In this document: in pieces, positions 6,700-14,651 of the stretch
Numbering within the stretch: position 1 is the stretch's first letter
Layout of the letters: each line of letters begins with the position of its first letter
DNA from: an uncultured Tateyamaria sp.
GTDB lineage: Bacteria > Pseudomonadota > Alphaproteobacteria > Rhodobacterales > Rhodobacteraceae
Reading direction: 5' to 3'
Assembly: GCF_947497045.1 (NCBI RefSeq)
Contig: NZ_CANMEU010000016.1
Location: forward strand, 1 to 53,899
DNA length: 53,899 nucleotides
Notes under the pieces: generated by a model
What the model saw: only the letters and a program-made list of their open reading frames with translations
What the model was told of the DNA's origin: nothing
The model's database searches: none
Translations under genes and position numbers: made by a program

Positions 6700-7977
6700 C
6701 TAATTTGCGCTCGCCTCGCAACGCGCCAGCAAAGCATCTGCATCGACACCGAAGGCACTCAAGCTATTAGACGTTGTCAGCGCACAGCGCTCGCCCGCCG
6801 CGCGCGAATAATCGACATCGAGCGTATAGACCTCGGTAAACCCATGCGACGTCAACTTGCGCCCAGTTTCAGTGTAAGTTGCAGCACTCCCGCGCTCGGA
6901 TGAAATGATCATACCATCCTGAATCTCAATGGCATCAATCCCAAATGCCAAAAGCACCCCTGCCGGCGCAAAAGCACCGTCGATCACCTGCCAAACCGCA
7001 AATTCGGTGTTTACGTTGTCCGACCCCAGCGGAATCAACAGCTCTTCGACATCGTCACCGTCCAGATCGCGCAGGCCCGGGTTCAGAGATGTGCCCCACA
7101 TCTTCAATTCATCCTGAAGCCCAAAACGCCCATCAAAAAAGGTCTGCGACAACTCCACTTTGTCTTCTCCAAAACGGAACCAAAGTTCGGTTGCGCTTGA
7201 TACAAGAATGCACTCCTTCGGCCCATCTCCAGGTTCTAGGTCGCTGCACAAAGGCGGACCTTCGAGGGCGCGATGGCTGTCATCTTCCAGCGGAAACAGC
7301 GCGTTCCAACGCATCGACTCGCAGCGCGCCACCAGTTCCGCCTCTACCAGCTCCATATCGCGCCCAAGCTCGCCCAGTTCGACTGAACACGATTCATCAT
7401 ACAAATCGATATCCATGGAATAGGCCGTGAACATGTCATTGCCCTGAACCATGTCGCCAATGATGCTGATAGAAATATCATTCCGATCGACCACTGTTTC
7501 GACAAACGGGCCGTTCAACACGATCTCATGCGGTAGAGCAACTGTGGACAACGAACTGACCCGCTTGAACACAAGGTTCTCTAGGGCCTCATCATAAGCA
7601 AACCCCCAGATCTCATAGAAATTATGGTCGGCGTGAACGCCCATCCCAATGAGCAATTCATCCTGACCATCCGCCGTGAAATCACGCATCACGGGCACAG
7701 CGACGGGGTCTTCGATGTCGATCGGGTCAGAGGTCAGGTAAACCTCCCCGGAATCGTATCGGTGTTTAATGATTAGTTGCGTGACGTCTTCGTTGTAATC
7801 AAAAAACACATTGCGCGCTTCATGATCGCCAAAAGGAAATTGACAGTCGGTGCCTACATTAAGCTGCGGGTGAAGGTCCGAACAGTAAGGCACAACGGTC
7901 TGCGCGTGGACAATAGCAGGGGCCGCACACAGCGCCACCACGCCAGCAGCGCTACGCGCTACATAATGAATGTTCAT
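6700..7977 (-). CDS. Secreted protein with two internal repeats and FG-GAP-like motifs
   Basis: The 425-residue product starts at the ATG at 7975-7977, with GAGGG about 8 bases upstream. A signal peptide follows (MNIHYVARSAAGVVALCAAP, cleavage near residue 25). The protein is an internal duplication: residues about 29-220 and 242-421 align, each with four cysteines in matching positions (32, 45, 197, 219 and 244, 256, 398, 420). Each half has one FG-GAP/EF-hand-like loop, RDFTADGQDELLI at 98 and RDLDGDDVEELLI at 303. It is likely periplasmic or exported, disulfide-bonded and possibly calcium-binding. The frame stays open for about 60 codons upstream of the start. No enzyme family is recognised. 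Confidence 0.75.
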   Translation of the reverse strand: MNIHYVARSAAGVVALCAAPAIVHAQTVVPYCSDLHPQLNVGTDCQFPFGDHEARNVFFDYNEDVTQLIIKHRYDSGEVYLTSDPIDIEDPVAVPVMRDFTADGQDELLIGMGVHADHNFYEIWGFAYDEALENLVFKRVSSLSTVALPHEIVLNGPFVETVVDRNDISISIIGDMVQGNDMFTAYSMDIDLYDESCSVELGELGRDMELVEAELVARCESMRWNALFPLEDDSHRALEGPPLCSDLEPGDGPKECILVSSATELWFRFGEDKVELSQTFFDGRFGLQDELKMWGTSLNPGLRDLDGDDVEELLIPLGSDNVNTEFAVWQVIDGAFAPAGVLLAFGIDAIEIQDGMIISSERGSAATYTETGRKLTSHGFTEVYTLDVDYSRAAGERCALTTSNSLSAFGVDADALLARCEASAN

Positions 7978-8188
7978 GCCATTCTTTCCCTCTAGAAGTT
8001 GGTCAACAACGCGAAGCTGATCTATTTTACTTTTTGTTTCAACTGACATTTTCCACGGGGCTGGCCTTCTGACGTCAAGGCCAACGGAATCTGCCCACCA
8101 AACAAGTTCTGCCGATACCTCGGCCTCAAAAATAAACTTGCTTTCAAGCTCAAGAACTTCCTGTAACTCTGTGCGTCACGCGCTCTTA

Positions 8189-9026
8189 GGCTCAGGACTC
8201 ATAACCAGTAAATAACGATTTCCGCGAGGGCGATTATGGAGAGGAGGACCATTGGACATCTGTCATATCGAGTTACTACGCGCCGCCAGTCCTTAAACCT
8301 ACCGAACATGATCTTGATCTGGTTGCGGTGCCTGTAACGCCGTTTGTCGTATCTGATGGCAGTCTTGCGTTGCTTACGACCGAGGATGCAGGGGCGTATC
8401 CCTTTGTCTTTCAACGCTTCTCTGAACCAATCCGCGTCGTAGCCACGGTCCCCAAGGAGCCAATCGACATCCGGCATGCCACGCAATAGGGCATGCGCGC
8501 CAATGTAATCGCTGAACTGACCTGACCGGCTGTGACGAAGAGATTGAGCGGACGGCCTTGGCTATCGCAGATGGCGTGCAGTTTCGTATTCATGCCGCCC
8601 TTCGTGCGCCCAATCACACGTCTACGTCCCCTTTTTTGACGCCCAGACTGGACGCCGTTCGATGGACTTCGAGGTAAGTTGTGTCGATCATAACCGTCGT
8701 CTTTTCGCCGTGATCAGCGGCCAGACCGGCCATCATCTGTACAACAATACCCTTATCGCTCCATCGCTTCCATCGGTTATAGAGAATCTTGCGCGGAGCG
8801 TATTCTTTTGGCGCATCACGCCACCGTAAACCGTTGCGAATAATGAAAATAACCCTGCTCAAAAACACGCCTTTCATCTACGCGAGGCTTGCCGTGGGGT
8901 TTGGAAAAGTAGGGCTCAAGACGCGCTATCTGCGGGTCGGATAACCAGATTAAATCAGACATATTCACCGCTCGTTTTTCGGGCTGAGGATCACGCAGAC
9001 AAGCGGAAAACAATGGGTCCTGACCC
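8189..9026 (-). mobile_element. IS427-group (IS5 family) insertion sequence, degenerate but with both ends
   Basis: The 838-bp element has terminal repeats GGCTCAGGACTCAT (8189-8202) and ATGGGTCCTGACCC (9013-9026), each bordered by TA. The minus strand encodes a two-domain IS5-type transposase: N-terminal MSDLIWLSDPQIARLEPYF and NGLRWRDAPKEYAPRKILYN, then MIDTTYLEVHR, GGMNTKLHAICDSQGRP, DVDWLLGDRGYDADW and a C-terminal IVIYWL. At least three frameshifts (near 8870, 8614 and 8510, the last an extra AACTGACC-like duplication) break the frame, so it cannot transpose by itself. Confidence 0.8.
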
Positions 9027-9364
9027 TAGTGAACCTTGGCCGCGAACCCGGCCAACCGCAACAGGCTCTGGACGAAACCAGTTGTCTGCCTCAACGTCAT
9101 CCCGAACAAGACCTTTAAGGTCAGACATGTTTGGAAGGCGACATCACTGAATTGCTGTTGCCGACCGTCTTTGCGGCTACGCGGAGGCGCCCAAACCATC
9201 TCGGGATCAAACCAGATTGACAATGATCCGCGCCGCTTCAAGCTGTCATTGTAAGACGGCCAATTCGTCGTCTTGTACTTCGCAGGGGCTCAATTGCTCA
9301 TACCCTCAGCTATCACGCTGGATTCATACGGTGAACCCCACTAGCTCATTTGTGCAACAGAGCC
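9027..9364 (-). mobile_element. 5' fragment of another IS5-family element
   Basis: The minus strand encodes the N-terminus of an IS5/IS1106-like transposase (KYKTTNWPSYNDSLKRRGSL, SIWFDPEMVW, TLRQTTGFVQSLLRLAG). The element end at about 9345-9364 reads GGCTCTGTTGCACAAATGAG on the minus strand. Homology is lost after LLRLAG, about 25 bp before the IS427 copy starts at 9026. The rest of the transposase is not found on the far side of that element. The outer end lies only 28 bp from the tonB stop codon. Confidence 0.65.
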
Positions 9365-9391
9365 CTGGCTGGTCGTCCAAAACCCCATGGT

Positions 9392-10570
9392 CTAGCGCTG
9401 GATCCGATACACGAAATTGAGCGCCCTACTTTGTCCCCCGGGCGGTGGCGGGAAGGGCGCGCCTCTGCGCACATGCTCTCTGGCGGCCCGCCCGATTTCT
9501 GATGATCCGCTGCCATCAATGATGTCGACGGTTGCCAGAGTCCCGTCAGGATTGATCCTGAACAACACGCGCGCCCAACCGCGCGCGGAAACGGGCACGG
9601 GCGGCACGCGGTTCAATTGCATCAGAACCCTGCCCGCATAGTTGGTCACGTTTGAGTTGCCCGGACCGAGGGAACCACCAGAGCGCGACCCGCTGGATTG
9701 CGACCCTGCGCGCCTCCCCGCAAACAGGTTTGTGCCGTCTCGTTTGAAGGCCGTCAGGGGGGACTCGATCAGATTGCTCGGGGGCGCGGGGGGGCTTGTT
9801 TGACTTGCCGTTCCATCCGCCGCGCCGAACGGCTGCGCGGACGGGGGCGATGGGCGAAGTTGCGGACGCAGGGAGGTTGTTGTGCCTGCCTCGGATGTAT
9901 CACTCTCGGGGGCTTGTTCGTCGGTCTCGATTTCTGCGGGCGGGTCTTCCGGGGGCACGGGCTCGGGTGGAAGGGCGGCGATGACGTCAGGTAGGGGTGC
10001 TGCGGCCAGCGGCGCGGCGGGCGGTGTCACGACAGGTTCCGACACCACAGATGGTGCAAGGGGGGAGGCGATGGGTGGTGAGGCCCCGTCTGGGCTGCCT
10101 GCCGCGGTGTCTTCAGCGTCTGTTTCGACCGGAGGCGTGGGTGCAACAGGCGGAGCGGTGTTTTGCGGCTCGGCCGCAGACGCATCTGCATCTTGCGTAT
10201 CTGCCGTCTCGGGCGACACCGGCTCGCTGACGGTCGGCTGTACCGCATCGGCAGGGCCGCTATCCGGTGCCGCCGTCGCTTGCGGACTGGAGGACGCAAC
10301 GAGGGCTTGGCTGGTGGGCGCTTCGGCCTCGACTGGTTCTGACGGGGTTTCGGCGGGCGGTTCGGGAGGCTCAGCCGGTTCGGGTTCAACCGGTGTTATG
10401 CTGGTTTCGGCAAGGTCCGCAAAATCATTGCCCACCTCGACGCTTTCGACACCCTGGTCCGCCGTTTCGGGCGACGACATGTCCGCCCCCGTCAGGGCAA
10501 GGCCCAGAACGTGGATGATCAAGGACAGGATCAGCGCGACAACGCCAATGGCGGTCGATCTGCGGATCAT
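9392..10570 (-). CDS. tonB: TonB-family energy-transducing protein
   Basis: The 392-residue protein has an N-terminal membrane anchor (residues about 9-28, VVALILSLIIHVLGLALTG), a long Pro/Glu/Ala-rich periplasmic spacer (about residues 50-280), and a C-terminal TonB domain (NYAGRVLMQLNRVPPVPVSA, GWARVLFRINPDGTL, then REHVRRGAPFPPPPGG). TonB carries energy from an ExbB-ExbD motor to outer-membrane receptors. It is last in the exbB-exbD-exbD-tonB operon, and its ATG overlaps the preceding stop as ATGA (10567-10570). It is longer than the 240-residue Escherichia coli protein because of the spacer. No TonB-dependent receptor lies in the window, so the substrate is unknown. Confidence 0.85.
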   Translation of the reverse strand: MIRRSTAIGVVALILSLIIHVLGLALTGADMSSPETADQGVESVEVGNDFADLAETSITPVEPEPAEPPEPPAETPSEPVEAEAPTSQALVASSSPQATAAPDSGPADAVQPTVSEPVSPETADTQDADASAAEPQNTAPPVAPTPPVETDAEDTAAGSPDGASPPIASPLAPSVVSEPVVTPPAAPLAAAPLPDVIAALPPEPVPPEDPPAEIETDEQAPESDTSEAGTTTSLRPQLRPSPPSAQPFGAADGTASQTSPPAPPSNLIESPLTAFKRDGTNLFAGRRAGSQSSGSRSGGSLGPGNSNVTNYAGRVLMQLNRVPPVPVSARGWARVLFRINPDGTLATVDIIDGSGSSEIGRAAREHVRRGAPFPPPPGGQSRALNFVYRIQR

Positions 10571-10944
10571 TCCAAGGATCGCTCGGTAACGAGGATGACC
10601 GAGGACGCGCCAGAGGTGCGCAGCGCGCGCGAGATCTCCATCATCCGCAAACCATTGGCGTTTCGGTCTGGCACGATACGCACAGGGCCATCCGCGTGGA
10701 TTTGCATATACGCCTCCACATTCGTTTCATCGCCCCGGAAACTCAACGTTCCATCGGCGCGCAACACCAGCGCATCGGGTGGTTCGCGGCCTTCAAGCTC
10801 GGCTGTTTCTACAAGTTTCAGGTCTGGGTCCAAAGGCGCAGCAATGGTCCCGGCGATCAGAAAGAACACCAGCATCAGGAATACGATGTTGATCAAGGCG
10901 ATGGAGGGGTCGCGTTTGCGTGTCTGGGGTGTGGCTCTGATCAT
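10567..10944 (-). CDS. exbD: ExbD-like protein lacking the membrane aspartate
   Basis: This is a second, shorter ExbD paralogue of 125 residues. The start is placed at the ATG at 10942-10944 (MIRATPQTRKRDPS), though an ATG eight codons earlier is possible. The single membrane helix reads SIALINIVFLMLVFFLIAGT. The protonatable aspartate of ExbD (LID.VF in the neighbouring gene) is asparagine here, at residue 19. A periplasmic domain follows. The gene lies 4 bp after exbD copy 1 and overlaps tonB. It may act as a non-proton-carrying partner in a mixed ExbD dimer. Confidence 0.75.
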   Translation of the reverse strand: MIRATPQTRKRDPSIALINIVFLMLVFFLIAGTIAAPLDPDLKLVETAELEGREPPDALVLRADGTLSFRGDETNVEAYMQIHADGPVRIVPDRNANGLRMMEISRALRTSGASSVILVTERSLE

Positions 10945-10948
10945 CGCG

Positions 10949-11314
10949 TCATTCCAGCACCAGAACACTCAACGCTTCGCGACCACGCAACCGGACCAAC
11001 AGGTCCACAACTCTTTGGGCCGTGGCGTCGTCGTCAAGGCTGACCAGAACCTGCCCCTCTTCCACCGTTTCGGCCAGCTCATCCAGCGTCACCTCCGATC
11101 CATTGAGCGTCAGGCGATCTTCGCCCAACTGCACGAAGGCGCGGTTTGGCGTTGGACCTTGAGCAGAACGTCCGCCCGCGGCCTGACTGAGTTCAATCTC
11201 TCCGAAGGTCGAAAAGGTCGATGTCAGCATAAAGAACAAAAGCAGCAGAAAGACGACGTCGATCAAAGGGGTCATCGACACCGCGCGTCTTTTGAAGGGT
11301 GCGGGGTTACGCAT
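10949..11314 (-). CDS. exbD: ExbD, biopolymer transport protein
   Basis: The 121-residue protein has a short basic cytoplasmic tail (NPAPFKRRAVSMT), one transmembrane helix with the key aspartate (PLIDVVFLLLLFFMLTST, Asp19), and a periplasmic domain. ExbD forms the proton channel of the TonB motor with ExbB. The start is the ATG at 11312-11314, which lies inside the end of exbB (stop 11307-11309). This overlap argues against the longer frame that begins at 11398. A second ExbD copy without the aspartate follows directly. Confidence 0.85.
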   Translation of the reverse strand: MRNPAPFKRRAVSMTPLIDVVFLLLLFFMLTSTFSTFGEIELSQAAGGRSAQGPTPNRAFVQLGEDRLTLNGSEVTLDELAETVEEGQVLVSLDDDATAQRVVDLLVRLRGREALSVLVLE

Positions 11315-11966
11315 TGACGCGTGCGCTATAGGTCGGATCGGCTGCCTCTTGCGCGGCCCTTTCAGGCACAAGTACGGTCCGCAGCGCCTTGTCGGCAAAG
11401 ACCCGTTCGCGTGCCGTCCGGCTTTCCAGCCAGGTCAGCACCATCGAGGTGGGGATTGCCACCGCCAGACCTACGGCAGTCGTCAGCAACGCAACCCAAA
11501 TGCCGCCCGCCAGTAACGAAGGATCAACCGACGACCCGGCCTCCTGAAGGCTTCTGAAGGCGTCGATCATGCCGATGACCGTGCCAAACAGCCCAAGCAA
11601 GGGCGCAATCTGGGCGATGGTGTCGAGCACGCGAAACCCGCGCTCAAGGCTTGCAAGTGCGACCCCCGCCTCTGCGTCAAGCCGCGCCTCGATCCCAGGC
11701 CGCTGCGATCCGGCCATGGCACTGCCCAGAAGAGGGGCCAGATAGCTTCGGCTCGCACCCAATCTGGTCAGCGCCGCACTTTGCTCGCCCGTGTCCCAGA
11801 GGCGCAGGGCGTCCGACAAGACCCGGTGACGCCCCACACCTGACACTGAAAATTGCCATATCTTGTAAAGGGTGACGGTCAGTGTCAGCACGGACATCGC
11901 GAACAGGACCAAGACGACCGGCCCGCCAAGTGCGAAAAAACCGCTAAGGGCGTCAAAGACAGTCAT
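11307..11966 (-). CDS. exbB: ExbB, MotA/TolQ/ExbB proton channel protein
   Basis: The 219-residue protein has three predicted membrane helices: GGPVVLVLFAMSVLTLTVTL near the N-terminus, then a pair around residues 115-180 (LLGLFGTVIGMIDAF and WVALLTTAVGLAVAIPTSMV). These are the conserved MotA/TolQ/ExbB segments. With ExbD it converts the proton motive force into movement of TonB. Its ATG overlaps the stop of the preceding secreted-protein gene as ATGA (11963-11966). Length and motifs are normal. Confidence 0.9.
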   Translation of the reverse strand: MTVFDALSGFFALGGPVVLVLFAMSVLTLTVTLYKIWQFSVSGVGRHRVLSDALRLWDTGEQSAALTRLGASRSYLAPLLGSAMAGSQRPGIEARLDAEAGVALASLERGFRVLDTIAQIAPLLGLFGTVIGMIDAFRSLQEAGSSVDPSLLAGGIWVALLTTAVGLAVAIPTSMVLTWLESRTARERVFADKALRTVLVPERAAQEAADPTYSARVNA

Positions 11967-12397
11967 CCGAGCAATTCCACGTCGATCCGGCTGCGGGTCG
12001 ACAGGGCCCGGTCACAGATGTCGCTCTCCGCTCCGGCGGCGGTGCAGGTGTTTGCGCCGTTGATCAAGACGCGCGCGATAGAGGCACAGGGGATGCCGGG
12101 CACATCGAACTGGCGCACCCGGGGCCTGCCCTGTGGCAAATCCCTGAAATCAAAAAGCGACAGGGTGGCCACGCCGCCCGCGCTGTCAAAGATGACGGTT
12201 TCGAAAACCACCTTGTCGATCGCGGAGGTGGTCTGATTGTGCGCCACAAAGCTCAGACGACACGCAGCGTCGGTGTCGGTTATCGTGTTCAATTCAAGAT
12301 CGACGGTGGGTTGGGATTGCGCATCGGTTTCGGCCTGCACAAGGGCCGGGAGTGCTGCTGCGAGTAAAACACAAGCAGCGGAGTAGCGAAAAAGCAT
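11963..12397 (-). CDS. Secreted hypothetical protein at the head of the TonB operon
   Basis: The 144-residue product has a signal peptide (MLFRYSAACVLLAAALPALV, cleavage after QA near residue 22). The mature part looks beta-rich, with several cysteines (SIARVLINGANTCTAAG, SDICDRAL). AGGAG stands about 9 bases before the ATG. It is the first gene of the exbB-exbD-exbD-tonB operon and is coupled to exbB by ATGA. Secreted proteins of this kind often precede Tol/Ton motor genes in roseobacters, but the function is unknown. It may be a periplasmic accessory of the transport system. Confidence 0.7.
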   Translation of the reverse strand: MLFRYSAACVLLAAALPALVQAETDAQSQPTVDLELNTITDTDAACRLSFVAHNQTTSAIDKVVFETVIFDSAGGVATLSLFDFRDLPQGRPRVRQFDVPGIPCASIARVLINGANTCTAAGAESDICDRALSTRSRIDVELLG

Positions 12398-12854
12398 CCA
12401 AGGGCTCCTGACGTGTCAATGCCGGTCGCGCCACCAACCGGAGCATCCCGCCTCAAGCGGGGGATGTCTTGGGCAAACTAGTACAGGCCTGTGGCACTTC
12501 AAAGACCCGTGGACGTCATTGTGAACTGTGCTGGCATTGGTGCGGAATGTGGCCGAGGGGGTCTTGCCGTGCGACGTGGCTGCGCCGCAAGCTTGCGGGT
12601 TCAGTTTTCCAGGCACTTCTTGGGGACTGACCGACAGGCGAAGCTGACTGAAACCGTCTGGAATGTCGAAAGCTGTCCTTTCGCCCGACATACGCTGCGA
12701 TTCATGCCGGACGACACACAAATGATTGTGGCGTCCGGTCTAAATCGGAGTCTGCCGAATTTTCAAGCCACTGAAACTGAATCACATTTTCAGAAGAGTC
12801 CATTTAGAACCGCAACTTCGTCCGCCCAAGAACGCAACTTGGCCAATGGCACGC
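12398..12854. other. Non-coding stretch, no supported gene
   Basis: No reading frame in this stretch shows codon structure or a recognisable motif. The promoter of the TonB operon should lie near its left edge. An imperfect inverted repeat (CATCCCGC ... GCGGGGGATG, 12444-12466) lies about 50 bp upstream of that operon, without a T-run. The rest looks like old intergenic or decayed sequence. Confidence 0.5.
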
Positions 12855-12879
12855 ACAAAAAGACCGCCAAAGGCGGTGC
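12855..12879 (-). terminator. Rho-independent terminator, minus strand
   Basis: Read on the minus strand, ACCGCC-TTT-GGCGGT (12863-12877) is followed by CTTTTTGTG, a compact GC stem with a T-run. It would stop transcripts coming from the right, that is from the gene remnant that ends at 13040. Confidence 0.6.
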
Positions 12880-13039
12880 GAGAACCAGGGTTGGATGATC
12901 AAATTTCATGTGAGGTTATTGCGAGGAATCACGGCAGGTCACAATTCCAAAGCGATCGCGATGGGCATCGCAATGCATCTGTCGGTTAGCGGGTTCTAGC
13001 GTGAATAGTCTGCTGAACCGATCATCTTAGGCTATGCGG

Positions 13040-13183
13040 TTATTCGTCTGGGTCCAGACGTTGCCATTCCAGTGTCCCGTTTTTCTTCATGCGGCGAACC
13101 ATGGTGACGTGAACCAGTGCTTTCTCAACGATGCTGTCGTCTCCGGTGGCAAAGGCCTGCTCAAGGAGTTCGCGCTGTGCGCT
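13040..13183 (-). pseudogene. C-terminal gene remnant of unknown family
   Basis: The minus strand encodes a continuous charged peptide ending in a TAA at 13040-13042: AQRELLEQAFATGDDSIVEK, then ALVHVTMVRRMKKNGTLEWQ and RLDPDE. Composition and codon use look like real coding sequence. A terminator follows at 12855-12879. The upstream side runs into the 23-bp repeat (13182-13204) and then into the recombinase remnant on the other strand. The fragment is therefore probably the tail of a gene cut at that breakpoint. No family is recognised. Confidence 0.4.
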
Positions 13184-13204
13184 CAAACCATTTGATGACG
13201 GACA
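13182..13204 (+). repeat. 23-bp direct repeat, copy 2
   Basis: The sequence is identical to 54-76. Its right edge coincides with the first base of recombinase-like coding sequence (GYQPNGRTLKI, from about 13205). Its left side is in frame with the remnant 13040-13183 on the minus strand. This placement suggests the end of an inserted segment. Confidence 0.75.
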
Positions 13205-14335
13205 GGCTATCAGCCAAATGGCCGAACACTGAAGATAGACGAGACCGAATCTGAAACGATCAGGACGCTTTATGACCTCTATCTGAAACTTGGCACCCTG
13301 CGTGATGTAAAGGAACGGGCAGAGGAACTTGATCTCAGATCCCGGCGCCGCGAACTTACCGGTGTCCGGATCTCAGGTGGTACTCACTTCGATCGTGGCC
13401 ATCTCCAGCATATTCTCAGCAACCCGGTTTATGCCGGGAGAATCCGGCACAAGAAACAGGTCTATGAGGGACAGCATCCGGCCATCATTGATCCGGTGGT
13501 TTGGGACAAGGTGCAGATCATGCTTCAGAGCGGGGCGGCGGTTGCTCGCGGCTCCAGACAAAAGGCCACCAGATCACTGCTTGCGGGCAAGCTCTTTGAT
13601 GAAACGGGCGATCGTCTGACGCCCAGTCACAGCAGAAAGAACGGCAAACGACTTCGCTACTATTTATCCCGTAGACTGGTCAAAGATCGCAGCCGGAAGC
13701 ATCCGTACGCCTGGCGGCTGCCAGCAGATCAGGTGGAGGGCTTGCTGGCTGAACTGATCGGGCAGCATCTGAGCAGACCCGGTGCCGCGGTGGCAATGAC
13801 TGAAGGCTTGACGGCCACCGAACTTTCAGACGTATCGAAAAGGCTTAAGGAACAAGGCAATTTGACGGATCACATGGCTTTGCTTGAACGAGCCGATCTG
13901 CGACCAGGATCTCTGGCAGTAAGGCTGAGCACGGAAAAACTCGCGAACCGTCTCGGTTGCCTGCCTGAGAGGATCAATCCGGCTGAATTGACAATCATAG
14001 TTCCATTCCAGATGCGCCGGCGCGGCGTAGAACTAAAACTGCATCTTGGCGAGGCACCTGCGGAGATCGATAGAACGCTGGTGCCGAACATAATAAAGGG
14101 GCGCAGCTGGCTGGCGATGGTTGTTACAGGGAAAACCTTCTCCGAAATTGCTGTCTCCGAAGGCGTCTCGAAGCGTCGTGTGCAGGACGTGACCAATCTG
14201 GCATTGCTCGCGCCTGAGTTTCTTGACGGTATCGCTACGGGTGAACAGCCCGATGGCCTCACCACGGACTACCTGATCAAGACCCGCTTCTCTGCTGTCT
14301 GGTCAGAACAGCGCCAACAGTTCGCTGCGCTCTGA
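13205..14335 (+). pseudogene. Large serine recombinase lacking its catalytic domain
   Basis: One open frame encodes about 376 residues from GYQPNGRTLKIDETES to the stop at 14333-14335. It covers the Recombinase domain (LYLKLGTLRDVKERAEEL, GHLQHILSNPVYAGRIRHKK), the zinc/linker region (ARGSRQKATRSLLAGKLFDE) and a C-terminal helical part with an HTH-like segment (EIAVSEGVSKRRVQDVTNLA). The whole N-terminal resolvase domain with the nucleophilic serine (about 150-200 residues) is absent. The sequence upstream is the 23-bp repeat. The first usable ATG is at 13496. It cannot catalyse strand exchange, but it may still bind DNA. Confidence 0.75.
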
Positions 14336-14516
14336 AACAAAACCCCCTGAAATCTGCAAACTAGTACCGCCGGAATCGCAAACAGAGACTGCGACCAGAA
14401 TTCCGTCTGGTTCGTGCTCTTGTCTGCGTCTCTGCTGAAATCCCTGTCTGCCAACCACCCGAAAACACGCGACATTCACGTGGCAACTAATCAGTGTCTG
14501 GAAACAAGGAAGTGTT

Positions 14517-14591
14517 TGGCTGGGATGGTAGGATTCGAACCTACGGTACACTGTACCAAAAACAGTTGCCTTACCACTTGGCTACATCCCA
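14517..14591 (-). tRNA. tRNA-Gln (TTG anticodon)
   Basis: The minus strand folds as a cloverleaf. The acceptor stem TGGGATG pairs with CATCCCA, the D arm contains AGTGGTAAGG, the anticodon stem ACTGT/ACAGT encloses TTTTGGT with TTG at positions 34-36, and the T arm contains GGTTCGAATCC. The discriminator is G and CCA is encoded (14517-14519). It lies about 180 bp from the end of a truncated recombinase, so it may have been the attachment site of an element, but no second copy of its 3' end was found. Confidence 0.95.
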
Positions 14592-14651
14592 ACGTGACGC
14601 GCTAATTAGTCTGCTCGTGGCGCGCGTGCAAGCCCCTTGGTCCCAAAAAAG

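Noticed and set aside
12491..12898. Plus-strand frame of 135 codons
   Set aside because: It has no ribosome binding site, a random-looking composition and a minus-strand terminator stem in its last part.
14336..14516. Attachment-site duplication of the tRNA-Gln 3' end
   Set aside because: No second copy of the tRNA 3' sequence was found elsewhere in the window, so an att site cannot be supported.
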